56,212 nucleotides of DNA, taken from Nitrospira sp. (GTDB lineage Bacteria; Nitrospirota; Nitrospiria; Nitrospirales; Nitrospiraceae). The translations under genes and the position numbers were made by a program. Location of the stretch: NCBI GenBank assembly GCA_024998645.1, contig JACOEJ010000010.1, forward strand, positions 1 to 56,212, in the 5' to 3' direction. The notes beneath the pieces are model-generated. The model saw only the letters and a program-made list of their open reading frames with translations, searched no databases and was not told where the DNA came from. Shown in pieces: positions 41,905 to 50,129 of this stretch (its first letter is position 1; the number at the start of each line of letters is the position of its first letter).

Positions 41905-43758
41905 ATGTTGCCGAACTATTGTCTGAGATCAAACAGTCATGGCCCCATGCCTGCTTCGGTTCGCTTCATCGGTGTGTTGTCGATTCTCCTGGGCATCATC
42001 TTCGTGTCCGAGGTTCCTCCTGCCCGTGCGGAGCTCTCGGCACATCAGGTGATGATCGTCGCCAATGTCAACAGCCCGGACAGCCTCATGGTGGCCGAGC
42101 ATTATGCGACGCGTCGGGGAATTCCTCCGCAGCACATTGCCAAATTGGATCTTCCGCTCGACGACACCATAAGCCGGGAGGACTATGAGCGCCGACTGGT
42201 GACGCCCCTCCGGCAGGCGCTACAAGCGCAGGGCACACAAAAGTTGATTCGTGTGATCGTGACGGTCTTTGGTGTTCCGCTCCGGGTTGCCGCTCCGACG
42301 CTCATGGACGACGAGGAGCACTGGCGTCGTGATGCAGCCGCCAGACTCGGTGCCGCGCGGGTGCGGCTGGAGGATCTCGAGCGTCGGGCCGGGGCCATCG
42401 CCGTGAGTGCAGGTTCCCTCGCTCCTGCCGCGCCGCATGCAGAGAGTCCCGTCACCTATGAACGCAACATCGCATTCCTGCTGCGCGTCGACGAGGCTGT
42501 CCAAGCCTCCATCAAGCGGGTCAGGCAGCTGAGGCTGGCGGCCGATGCGCAGTGGTTTTCACGATTGGAGGCCATCGTCCGGGACCATCAGGGAGTGGCC
42601 GGGATCTCGCAATTGCGGCACGAGCTTCTCCGGGATGGGCAGGGTTCCGAGAGTGAGGCAATCACGCTGACGCGAGCGCAGCAAGCGGAGGGATTACAAT
42701 TGCTGCTGGGATCGTTGGAGCTTCCGATTCGTGACCGGCGAGCTGATCTGTATGAACAGGTCGAGCAGGTGTACGGAGCCTATGGTGTGTTTGGTCTGGC
42801 CGCGATGGAACTGAATCAGTTGTCGGAGGAGTACGCCGACGCGAGCGTCGACAGTGAATTGAGCTTGTTGTGGTGGGATCGGCCGCTGTACGGCGCGGCC
42901 TGGCGTCGGGCAAATCCCTTGCATCATGCGTTCAAGAAGCCCGGAGGAGGCCGTCGAGAAATCCCTGTTCTCATGGTGAGCCGGCTCGATGCCTCGACCG
43001 CCGATCTGGCGAGCCGGCTGGTAGATCGCGCGATGGAGGCGGAGCGGCAGGGGTTGGCCGGAACCGTCTATCTGGATGCGCGAGGGCTGCCGGTCAAGGA
43101 TCCATCCGATACCTATGGCCGCTACGATCAAAGTCTGAGGGACTTGCATCAGTTTGTCACGCAGCACACTACGTACCGATCGCAACTGGATAACACGGAG
43201 GTGCGGTTCCAGCGTCCCGGCACCGCGCCGGATGTGGCGTTCTATTCGGGTTGGTACCGGTTGAGACAATATGAAGATGCGTTTACCTTCCGGACCGGCG
43301 CAATCGGTTACCATATGGCCTCCGCTCAAGCCGTGAGCCTTCATAGTTCCGGCGAGTCAGGCTGGTGCAAGAATGCGTTGGATCGTGGGATTACTGCGAC
43401 CCTTGGTTCAGTCGGCGAGCCTTACCTGGACGCCTTTCCGGAGCCGCTCGAATTCGCGGGGCTACTCATGACCGGCCAGTATTCACTGGTCGAGTCCTAT
43501 TACCTGACCAGCCGCTGGGTGAGTTGGCGCATGATACTCATCGGCGACCCGCTCTATACCCCTTGGAAGAACAGACCGGCTGCCAAGCGTTCTGCCTTAA
43601 CCATGTTTCCACTGGCCCCGATCGCACCGTCCGACCAGGCGTTTGCCGATCCGCTTTTTGCGAGAGATGATATGAAACGCCTTCAGAGCCAATCCCGAAT
43701 CAGGCTTGACGTGATTCTATTGAGCCAGGCCCGAGTGTTAGGGGCGGCGGCTCACTGA
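41905..43758 (+). CDS. TIGR03790-type secreted protein
   Basis: About 617 residues. A signal peptide (VRFIGVLSILLGIIFV) leads to VMIVANVNSPDSLMVAEHYA and RRGIPPQHIAKLDLPL, the conserved opening of the TIGR03790 family, followed by DYERRLVTPLRQAL and LIRVIVTVFGVPLRV. The C-terminal part retains GWCKNALDRGITATLGSVGE and LIGDPLYTPWKN, also family-typical. Function is unknown, though the fold resembles caspase/gingipain-like peptidases in some descriptions and I cannot confirm a catalytic dyad. Start at 41905 has AAGG upstream; 41863 and 41947 are alternatives. A weak phased TTAC/TAAA pair occurs at 41825-41839. Confidence 0.75.
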   Translation: MLPNYCLRSNSHGPMPASVRFIGVLSILLGIIFVSEVPPARAELSAHQVMIVANVNSPDSLMVAEHYATRRGIPPQHIAKLDLPLDDTISREDYERRLVTPLRQALQAQGTQKLIRVIVTVFGVPLRVAAPTLMDDEEHWRRDAAARLGAARVRLEDLERRAGAIAVSAGSLAPAAPHAESPVTYERNIAFLLRVDEAVQASIKRVRQLRLAADAQWFSRLEAIVRDHQGVAGISQLRHELLRDGQGSESEAITLTRAQQAEGLQLLLGSLELPIRDRRADLYEQVEQVYGAYGVFGLAAMELNQLSEEYADASVDSELSLLWWDRPLYGAAWRRANPLHHAFKKPGGGRREIPVLMVSRLDASTADLASRLVDRAMEAERQGLAGTVYLDARGLPVKDPSDTYGRYDQSLRDLHQFVTQHTTYRSQLDNTEVRFQRPGTAPDVAFYSGWYRLRQYEDAFTFRTGAIGYHMASAQAVSLHSSGESGWCKNALDRGITATLGSVGEPYLDAFPEPLEFAGLLMTGQYSLVESYYLTSRWVSWRMILIGDPLYTPWKNRPAAKRSALTMFPLAPIAPSDQAFADPLFARDDMKRLQSQSRIRLDVILLSQARVLGAAAH

Positions 43759-43864
43759 CGACGCTCGGAAGAAAACGGATTCTTCACGAGTTTGCCATGC
43801 GCGCATGACGGCTTTTCACCAGCCTCATTCAGGTTCTCCCCACTCACGTGGATCTTGGCAGGAA

Positions 43865-44557
43865 TCAGAACAGATCGAATCGGATGTAGTCCGCCGGCAG
43901 GCTTTCACCGGCGATATTGTAGGCCAGAACCGTCGCGATGTAGCTCTCTCCCCGCGGGAGGTCAACTACCAGCCGGGTTTCCTGGCCAGTATTGAATGTA
44001 TAGTTGGTCTGGGCGGAGGCCGTCGAGACACGGACGATGTATCCCGCCGCGTTGCCTGATGGGGAGGGGTTCCATTCGAATGTGATCGACTTCGTCTCGG
44101 GTTTCTCCCCCGCCAGGGCTTGAGGCATTGGGTTAGCGGGGGGGTGGTTCGGGAGTTGGGTGGCCGCTGGTGCTGGGAGCGAGGGGGCTGGCCCTGCGGG
44201 AGATATGGAAGTCGTCTCGTTGAGCGTTGTGTTGCCACCGGGTCCGATCGTCTCAGTTGAAGACGGCACTGGGTCGACCGGGAGCGGTCGACTGGCTTGA
44301 TTTCCCGGGTATTCCGCCGGTGGGGGGGCAATGTAACTCCCATCCCCACCAGTCTGTTGTGACGTGACCTGTGTGAGGGCCGGGTGTGTCAGCTGGGATC
44401 CCTGCACTCCGGACGCCGGGTCCTGGAAGTCGCCACAGGAGGCTGTGACGAGCAACAACCCGGTGAGAGCCGGGCATAGGAAGGCTCGAACGGAAGGTTG
44501 CCGGTACAGGCTACCTGTCGGTGTGATGCAGCGGGCAGGCGGGTTGGTTGTAGACAT
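43865..44557 (-). CDS. Putative lipoprotein with C-terminal fibronectin III-like domain
   Basis: 230 residues. LLLVTASCGDFQ is a lipobox (Cys near 41). A long Pro/Thr/Ser-rich linker covers about 50-145, then a fibronectin III-like domain about 148-230 (ITFEWNPSPSGNAAGYIVRV, YIATVLAYNIAGESLPA). The domain resembles the first repeat of the 15624-16652 protein, so the two may be functionally related surface or matrix contact proteins. The Pro-rich linker could span the cell wall. No clear ribosome site is seen at 44557. A triple phased array lies directly upstream on the same strand. Confidence 0.65.
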   Translation of the reverse strand: MSTTNPPARCITPTGSLYRQPSVRAFLCPALTGLLLVTASCGDFQDPASGVQGSQLTHPALTQVTSQQTGGDGSYIAPPPAEYPGNQASRPLPVDPVPSSTETIGPGGNTTLNETTSISPAGPAPSLPAPAATQLPNHPPANPMPQALAGEKPETKSITFEWNPSPSGNAAGYIVRVSTASAQTNYTFNTGQETRLVVDLPRGESYIATVLAYNIAGESLPADYIRFDLF

Positions 44558-44584
44558 TGCGGAGAGATATATAAAGGAGAAACC

Positions 44585-44622
44585 GTTACGCGATGCTCGG
44601 GTTGTTGTAACGGTTGTGTTAA
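44585..44622 (-). promoter_or_regulatory. Pho-box-like array upstream of the fibronectin-like lipoprotein
   Basis: On the minus strand TAAC (44618-44621), TTAC (44607-44610) and TAAC (44585-44588) are 11 and 22 bp apart. It sits within about 30-65 nt of the start codon and faces the gene. The rest of 44558-44802 shows only a weak TTAAC/TTGAG/GCAAC series at 44767-44793. Confidence 0.6.
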
Positions 44623-44802
44623 TTATTCTAGTTCGCTATTGAAACCGTGAGATCGCGACGTTTCTTGCACGACCCGACGGGCGGGTGTGAGGCTCATGAG
44701 AGTGTCATGTCCGGCGCAGGATCAGATGCCACGAAACGTCACCGTGCGTTCTCGTGAAGTTGCCGGTTAACGCGATCTTGAGCCGGTCGCAACGCGTTGG
44801 TG

Positions 44803-45633
44803 ATGAGCCTGCGCGAGAATGAGACCATCATGTTCGGGACGTTGATCGGCATCTTTCTCACTTCTACGGGTATTGTGATCGGAGCCGACACCGTGCTCTG
44901 GGGATCCAGCGCCTCTAACCCCTCCCGAATAGAAAAAACGTGCATGCCGAGTCAGCGGAGTGTGGCGGCCTTTGAGGGGTGGTATGGTGAAGGGCTCTCC
45001 CTCCATCAGCAGTTCCAGTCAGTCTGTAAGACCCTTTCCCGATCGCGTAAGCCTGTGGCGGTGGAGGCGCAGGCGGACCTCCTCATTCGAAAACTATTTG
45101 ATAAGTATCGGGAGCAGCAGCGGCTGTCCACCATACCGGCGGCGGCAATGCCGACACCGGCGAATCCTCACATCGCGTTCATCGCAGTGGCAGGGTTTGA
45201 CGGAACCATGCCGTTGGCTGCCGTCCGTGAATTGCGGTGGGAGAAGACCCGCAAAGGGGAATGGAGCGTTACAACAGCGCCGGTCGGCAAGCTCAGTTTC
45301 GACGGCTGCGGGGCACGGTTCCTGGGAGACGACGCTGTTGCAGCGCTCTTGCTGGACAGGAGCGGCCATTTCGATCGAGACAAACAACGACCTGAGGTCA
45401 GCCGTGCGATCGAAGCGAATCGCCAGCGCGCAGAGGACAATTGCTTCTTATCAACATTCAGCGTTGAAGACGCGAAGGTATTGTACAAGCTTGCGGTTCG
45501 GGCGACGATCGATCATGGGGAAACATTTCAGATTGAGAACGGGACGGTGGGCGGCCAGCTTAATCTTCTGACGATTCCGATTGATGGACCGATCCAGAAG
45601 GCCGTTCTCGATCCTGAACAGTATGTGGAATAG
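44803..45633 (+). CDS. Uncharacterised protein, possible Ntn-hydrolase (proteasome-like) fold
   Basis: About 276 residues, no signal peptide needed. Near the N-terminus, TLIGIFLTSTGIVIGADT resembles the first two strands of proteasome beta subunits and HslV, where a nucleophile Thr is followed by a Gly/Val/Ile strand and a conserved Asp. Here that segment is preceded by about 13 residues, so a processed or non-catalytic form would be required. The remaining sequence (LSLHQQFQSVCKTLSR, PHIAFIAVAGFDGTMPL, GARFLGDDAVAALL, VGGQLNLLTIPIDGPIQK) fits an alpha/beta soluble fold. Family not confirmed. Initiation could also be at 44797, 44800 or 44830. Confidence 0.6.
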   Translation: MSLRENETIMFGTLIGIFLTSTGIVIGADTVLWGSSASNPSRIEKTCMPSQRSVAAFEGWYGEGLSLHQQFQSVCKTLSRSRKPVAVEAQADLLIRKLFDKYREQQRLSTIPAAAMPTPANPHIAFIAVAGFDGTMPLAAVRELRWEKTRKGEWSVTTAPVGKLSFDGCGARFLGDDAVAALLLDRSGHFDRDKQRPEVSRAIEANRQRAEDNCFLSTFSVEDAKVLYKLAVRATIDHGETFQIENGTVGGQLNLLTIPIDGPIQKAVLDPEQYVE

Positions 45634-45708
45634 GTCGGGCGAAGCAGTTGTCCGGCAGGGATGAAGAGCGGTGTGAATCCCGGTCGAGCGGCAAGGAGGT
45701 GAGCCTGT

Positions 45709-45843
45709 ATGCTTCCCAATCTGCGCGGTGCGTTCTTCCTCATGGTGACGCTGGTACTTTTCGCCGGCATCATTACTGTCGTGGCAATGGGTACGGTTAT
45801 GAAACCCGGCCGGTGGTGTGAACGTCCTAAACCTCTCATCTAG
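45709..45843 (+). CDS. Small membrane protein, 44 residues
   Basis: A short frame with one hydrophobic stretch at about 8-30 (GAFFLMVTLVLFAGIITVVA) and a basic, Cys-containing C-terminus (MKPGRWCERPKPLI). Support is the near-perfect Shine-Dalgarno AAGGAGGTGA six nt before the ATG, one of the strongest in the window. No homologue is recognised. It would be a single-span inner-membrane peptide. It follows the possible Ntn-hydrolase-like gene by 75 nt and could be its partner or an independent regulator. Confidence 0.6.
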   Translation: MLPNLRGAFFLMVTLVLFAGIITVVAMGTVMKPGRWCERPKPLI

Positions 45844-45995
45844 CTGGTCCACGGTCGTTCATGGCCGGCTGACACCTGCGTAAGTGCTTGATGCTGCGGT
45901 GGAGCCGGTCATGAAATCTATTCGTAACAAGGGCCTGCCATACTGCGGGAAGAACTCCGCTGGCAAGTCCGTAGACTCATGACCGAGGAGGAGCG

Positions 45996-46466
45996 ATGAA
46001 CAACAATACTGTGTCGATGGCGGACGGAAAAACGATTGCGATTGTGGCGCACGATAATAAGAAACAGGATCTCCTGGCTTGGGCGAAATTCAACCGAGAG
46101 GCGCTGGCCGGGCATCATCTCATCGCAACCGGGACGACCGGAAAGTTGCTCGCGACGGAACTTGAACTGCCGGTGACCAGGTTGCAGAGCGGACCGCTGG
46201 GCGGGGATCAACAGATCGGCGCAAAGATCAGCGAGGGCGAGATCGATGTCCTGATATTCTTCTGGGATCCGCTGGAACCGCATCCGCACGATCCGGATGT
46301 GAAAGCGCTGCTGCGCATTGCCGTCGTCTGGAATATTCCGATCGCCTGCAACCGTGCATCGGCGGATTTCCTCATCTCCTCCTCGCTGATGCCGAAGCCG
46401 TACGAGCGCCTTGTGCCGGACTATGAGGGCCACCGGAATCGGCTGCTGCGTCTGGATGTGGCCTAG
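45996..46466 (+). CDS. mgsA: Methylglyoxal synthase
   Basis: 156 residues, family length. [19 protein letters not shown] opens the Rossmann-like domain; TGTTGK is the phosphate-binding loop; [14 protein letters not shown] contains Asp71, and [15 protein letters not shown] contains His98 and Asp101, matching the catalytic and inhibitor-binding residues known from E. coli MgsA at the same numbers. It converts dihydroxyacetone phosphate to methylglyoxal with release of phosphate and is allosterically inhibited by phosphate, so it acts mainly when phosphate is low. That suits this phosphate-related neighbourhood. GAGGAGG precedes the start. Only a weak TAAC half-site (45925-45928) lies upstream. 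Confidence 0.93.
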   Translation: MNNNTVSMADGKTIAIVAHDNKKQDLLAWAKFNREALAGHHLIATGTTGKLLATELELPVTRLQSGPLGGDQQIGAKISEGEIDVLIFFWDPLEPHPHDPDVKALLRIAVVWNIPIACNRASADFLISSSLMPKPYERLVPDYEGHRNRLLRLDVA

Positions 46467-46504
46467 ACGCCGCGCTCAGGTCGCGGTCTGATCCGGCTGC
46501 TGCA

Positions 46505-48628
46505 TCATCGCTCTAGAGGGGGCTGGTTCCAGGTGCCGGCCTGGTCAAGCATCCGCTGTTGGGAGTCGAGCGGCGCTTCGTTCGGCTGCGGACCCACGCG
46601 CTCGTACAAGCCCTGTTCATTCATCCGGCGCAGGTGCGCCGTGTCGTGTAAATGAGGGAACAGAATATTGTCGCGAATGGCCTGGCGCAGGTGCACGGCG
46701 TCAACGGGAAAGACGACTTCGATCCGGCCATCCAGATTGCGCGGCATGAGATCGGCACTTCCCAGCCACAACTCCTCTTCCTGACCGGATCGGAAATAGA
46801 AGATCCGGCTGTGTTCGAGAAAGCGGCCCACCAGTGACGTGACGGTGATCCGGTCGCTGACGCCGGGGACGCCAGGGCGGAGGCCGCAGACACCCCGTAT
46901 TTGCAGATCGACGGCGACGCCCGACTGGGAGGCCCGGTAGAGCGCTTGAATGCAGGCCGGATCTGTGAGGGCGTTGAGTTTCAACGCGATATAGCCCTGT
47001 CCCGTCTGCTGATGTTGGGCGGTGACCCGTTCGATCCGGTCGAGCATGCCTGTGCGCACTCCGCTCGGTGCGACCATCAGGCAACGATAGGGATGTTCCC
47101 CGGCATACCCGGTCAACGCATTGAAGAGCATGGCGACGTCGGAGGCGATGGCCGGATTGCTGGTCAAGAGCGCAAGATCGGTGTAGACGCGCGCCGTCGC
47201 GGGATTGTAATTGCCGGTGCCGAGGTGCACGTAGCGGGCGAGGCGATGATCCTCGCGTCGCACAATCAGACACATCTTGGCGTGCGTCTTCAACCCGACC
47301 AGTCCGTAGGCGACGTGCACGCCGGCCCGTTCCAATTCTTTGGACCATTGAATGTTGTTTTCTTCATCGAAACGGGCCCGTAGTTCGACCAACGCGGTGA
47401 CCTCTTTGCCGTTCTCCCGGGCCTGCATGAGGGCTTCCACGACGGGTGAGTCGGGCCCGACCCGGTACAGCGTCTGCTTGATGGCCAGGACCTGCGGATC
47501 GGCGGCAGCCGCGCGGAGAAAGTCCACCACAGGTGTGAAGCTGTCGTAGGGGTGATAGAGGAGCAGATCGCGTTCCTGCAAGACGGTGAAGAGATCCCCA
47601 CGGGCGAGGAGCGGCGAGACTTTATGCGGCAGCGGTAGATCTTTCAGATCGGGCCGATCCAGCTTCGTGAGCTCGATGAGATCGGCCATGCCCAGAGGGC
47701 CGGCCACGGCGTCGATTTGGTCGGGACCGAGATGCAGGTTCTGCGCAAGAATCTGGCGAATCTGCTCCGGCATCAGCGCACTGACCTCCAGACGTACCGC
47801 TGACCCGAAATGCCGCTGGCGGAGACTCTCCTGAATAGCTTCCAGGAGATCGGCGGCTTCGTCCGCTTCAATGTCGGGGTCTGCGTCGCGCGTGACGCGG
47901 AAGGGATAGGCCGTCGCAACGTGGCACCCAGGAAACAGGAGATCCAGATTGGCGGCGATGACTTCTTCAATCCATACGAAGCTGCCAGGGGATACGCCAG
48001 AGCCGGTATCCGGCGAGGCCTCCTCTGGCACATGGAGGAGACGGGGAAAGAGGCGCGGCACCTTCAGGCGCGCGAAGCGCTCATGGTGCTCCCCGTCGTG
48101 GAGCACGATGGCGAGATTCATGCATAAGTTGGAAATATGGGGAAATGGATGGGCGGCGTCGAAGGCCAGCGGGGTCAGGGCCGGGAGAATGGCGGCTTTG
48201 AAATAATCCCGGAGGCGCCTGACCGCTTCATCCGGGATCTCCGAGAAGGGAAGCACTCGGATGCCCGCGTCACGCAGTTTCGGCAGGAGATCGTCTTTCC
48301 AGCAGGTCATCTGTTGAGCCAAGAGCGGGGTGAGAGCCTGCTGAATCGCCCGGATCTGTTCCTCCGGCGTGCGGCCGTCCGGCGGCGCCTCGACGGAGCC
48401 GTTCTGTAGTTGCCAGTACAAACCGGACACGCGGATCATGAAAAATTCGTCCAGGTTGCTGCTGAAGATGGACAGGAATTTCAGACGCTCAAGGAGAGGA
48501 TGGCGCTGATCGAGTGCTTCTTCGAGCACACGTTCATCGAAGCGCACCCAGCTTAGTTCTCGGTTGATGTAGAGAGACGGGTCTGTGAGGTCCATCGCGC
48601 GCGGTCTGCTCCTAACGGTGATTCGCAT
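46505..48628 (-). CDS. ppk1: Polyphosphate kinase 1
   Basis: 707 residues, normal for Ppk1. N-terminal LTDPSLYINRELSWVRFDER and SSNLDEFFMIRVSGL, head-domain AHPFPHISNLCMNLA, LYHPYDSFTPVVDFL, then the catalytic GLKTHAKMC with His449, the phosphorylated His, and YVHLGTGNYNPATARVYTD. It reversibly polymerises ATP gamma-phosphate into polyphosphate. Two phased TAAC pairs lie upstream on its strand. The start at 48628 is used; ATG 48595 (MDLTDPSL) is plausible and closer to the family consensus. It converges with mgsA. Confidence 0.95.
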   Translation of the reverse strand: MRITVRSRPRAMDLTDPSLYINRELSWVRFDERVLEEALDQRHPLLERLKFLSIFSSNLDEFFMIRVSGLYWQLQNGSVEAPPDGRTPEEQIRAIQQALTPLLAQQMTCWKDDLLPKLRDAGIRVLPFSEIPDEAVRRLRDYFKAAILPALTPLAFDAAHPFPHISNLCMNLAIVLHDGEHHERFARLKVPRLFPRLLHVPEEASPDTGSGVSPGSFVWIEEVIAANLDLLFPGCHVATAYPFRVTRDADPDIEADEAADLLEAIQESLRQRHFGSAVRLEVSALMPEQIRQILAQNLHLGPDQIDAVAGPLGMADLIELTKLDRPDLKDLPLPHKVSPLLARGDLFTVLQERDLLLYHPYDSFTPVVDFLRAAAADPQVLAIKQTLYRVGPDSPVVEALMQARENGKEVTALVELRARFDEENNIQWSKELERAGVHVAYGLVGLKTHAKMCLIVRREDHRLARYVHLGTGNYNPATARVYTDLALLTSNPAIASDVAMLFNALTGYAGEHPYRCLMVAPSGVRTGMLDRIERVTAQHQQTGQGYIALKLNALTDPACIQALYRASQSGVAVDLQIRGVCGLRPGVPGVSDRITVTSLVGRFLEHSRIFYFRSGQEEELWLGSADLMPRNLDGRIEVVFPVDAVHLRQAIRDNILFPHLHDTAHLRRMNEQGLYERVGPQPNEAPLDSQQRMLDQAGTWNQPPLER

Positions 48629-48711
48629 AGCTGCCTGCCCGATGATCTAGTCGTCATCGGTGAGCCGGGTGCTTAGGATAGAGGGGGCTCTCCTCAGCCT
48701 CAAGAGGGGTT

Positions 48712-48728
48712 CGTTAAATGTATGTTAA
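48712..48728 (-). promoter_or_regulatory. Pho-box-like pair upstream of ppk1
   Basis: Minus-strand AGTTAACATAC ATTTAACGAAC places TAAC at 48724-48727 and 48713-48716, 11 bp apart, about 85 nt from the ppk1 start and pointing to it. Confidence 0.65.
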
Positions 48729-48773
48729 CTTATTCATCTGCACCGCTCGGTTTGCATGTTTCCCGCGCGTTCC

Positions 48774-48789
48774 GTTAAGAGAATCTTAG
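48774..48789 (-). promoter_or_regulatory. Second, weaker Pho-box-like pair upstream of ppk1
   Basis: Minus-strand TAAG (48785-48788) and TAAC (48774-48777) are 11 bp apart. It could alternatively serve the plus-strand remnant gene beginning at 48897. Confidence 0.4.
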
Positions 48790-48896
48790 CTAGAGCTGTA
48801 TCGCTTTTCTCAGTACTGTGCGAGGTATGGTATGACGCTTTGCTGATCGACCCAGGTTCGGAGGGTCTCGCGCATTGAGCAATGGGGGAGATTGCG

Positions 48897-49365
48897 ATGA
48901 CTTGGCCGTGGCATATGATTATGTGGATGAGTGTAATATGTCTCTGGACCGTTCCCAGCCAGGCCGCGCTCTTGGACCCTGGGTCTTTACCTCGCTGGGG
49001 ACGTTGACCACGTCCGATGCCTTCACCATTAATACCGATACCGACACACTGGAACTCACCGGTGGGCCTTCTGCGCCGGCTTGCTTGATCCGGTCTCGGG
49101 TGTGAGCATCTTTGCGTTTGACGACGTCGCCGCCACCAACCTATCTATCTTCGGAACGCGCACATTGGGAGTGTTGTCAAAGGGCAACATCGCATTCACT
49201 GGAATGATCGACCTGCTCGGCAACGGTGGATTTGAAATGGGTGCCATTAGGTCTCTTGCCATGAAGGATCTCTCCGCCCTCGGGAACGGCGGACGGGTTT
49301 CCGGTTCACGAACGGGCAGGAACGGGTCTCAGTTGCCGGGACTGGTTCGTCTCCGAGAGCGGTAG
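48897..49365 (+). pseudogene. Frame-shifted remnant of a secreted beta-helix-type protein
   Basis: Three pieces lie in three frames. From ATG 48897 a plausible signal peptide (MTWPWHMIMWMSVICLWTVP, then SQAALLDPGS) ends in a stop after about 36 codons. The +1-shifted frame continues with FTSLGTLTTSDAFTINTDTD to LELTGG. From about 49075 the third frame reads LLDPVSGVSIFAFDDVAATN, LSIFGTRTLGVLSKGNIAFTG and DLLGNGGFEMG, a Gly/Asn/Thr-rich pattern of extracellular beta-helix proteins. Together they look like one decayed secreted-protein gene. Sequencing error is the alternative. Nothing else is recognised up to 49480. Confidence 0.55.
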
Positions 49366-49485
49366 GACCGCCGACCTGCGTGACTGCGCCGGTTGGGCAC
49401 GATCGACCAGGTCATGACCAAGTCCCATTTGCCGGTGATTCGCCCCCAGGGGGCGGCAGGCTGCGTCGTTTTTCCTCTGGGGCGC

Positions 49486-49513
49486 TTGACGAGAGATGAG
49501 CCGCTGCTACGCT
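49486..49513 (+). promoter_or_regulatory. Sigma-70-like promoter before the HExxH lipoprotein
   Basis: TTGACG and TACGCT are 16 bp apart, a fair housekeeping promoter (a TACAAT also follows). It lies about 120-140 nt upstream of the gene. No phased TAAC array is seen here. Confidence 0.35.
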
Positions 49514-49655
49514 TACAATGATTGTGAGACAGAGTCGGCAAAGGATCGCCGGCCGCGATGTGGAGTGGGGCTCAGGGTTCAGCGTCAGACTGGGACTCGT
49601 CGGCGTTGAATGTGATCGGTGGAATGATAGCGTGCAAGAATCCGTTCGACATTGG

Positions 49656-49988
49656 ATGGTCCGAAGCCTCGCGGGTGCGATGCTGTTCGGTGCTATCGCC
49701 GGTTGCGCGGTCAGTCCCCGATCACTTGGCGAGCAACACAACCTGTCGGATCTCCGCGTCGTCTTTCTCGATGAGCCGCAGATTCAAGCCAAGTGGAAAG
49801 AGGTCACCGGCAAGCCCGCCGTGATGATGACGCCCAGGCTAGTGATGGAATCGCAGCGGCGCGAAGAAGTCGTGGTGGGGTTCTACGACTTTCACACCCG
49901 TACGATCTATTGCCCTAAGATGAACTTCGAAGTCTGCGGCCACGAATTGCACCATGCCGTGCTGGGTCGGTTTCACTTCGAACGATAG
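49656..49988 (+). CDS. Small putative lipoprotein with HExxH metallopeptidase-like motif
   Basis: About 110 residues. A lipoprotein-type signal (MVRSLAGAMLFGAIAGCAVS, Cys near 17) is followed by a compact domain. The C-terminal VCGHELHHAVLGRFHFER contains HELHH, matching HExxH with an additional His downstream, the zinc site of small metallopeptidases. FYDFHTRTIYCPKMNFE precedes it and resembles the edge strand of minimal zincin folds. Being so short it may be a minimal or inactive enzyme. GTG 49632 is an alternative start. Confidence 0.6.
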   Translation: MVRSLAGAMLFGAIAGCAVSPRSLGEQHNLSDLRVVFLDEPQIQAKWKEVTGKPAVMMTPRLVMESQRREEVVVGFYDFHTRTIYCPKMNFEVCGHELHHAVLGRFHFER

Positions 49989-50129
49989 CCCACCGGATCC
50001 GTCGGGGCTCTCGCCTTTTCTGCCAATACCGAATCAGTTGGGGTGCATGAGGTTCACCGTCCAGGGGCCGCTGCGTGGCCTCGCGCTCCGTGATCCATGG
50101 TCTATCACATGTATTCGTTCAGGGCCAGG

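Noticed and set aside
44767..44793. TTAAC/TTGAG/GCAAC series before the possible Ntn-hydrolase gene
   Set aside because: Phase fits but two of three units are degenerate; insufficient to call.
45914..45928. Possible Pho-box-like site before mgsA
   Set aside because: Only one TAAC half-site; the partner 11 bp upstream is AAAT.
48875..49105. Frame reported as a separate small gene
   Set aside because: Its N-terminal part is not a signal peptide, while another frame supplies one; better explained as one piece of a frame-shifted remnant.
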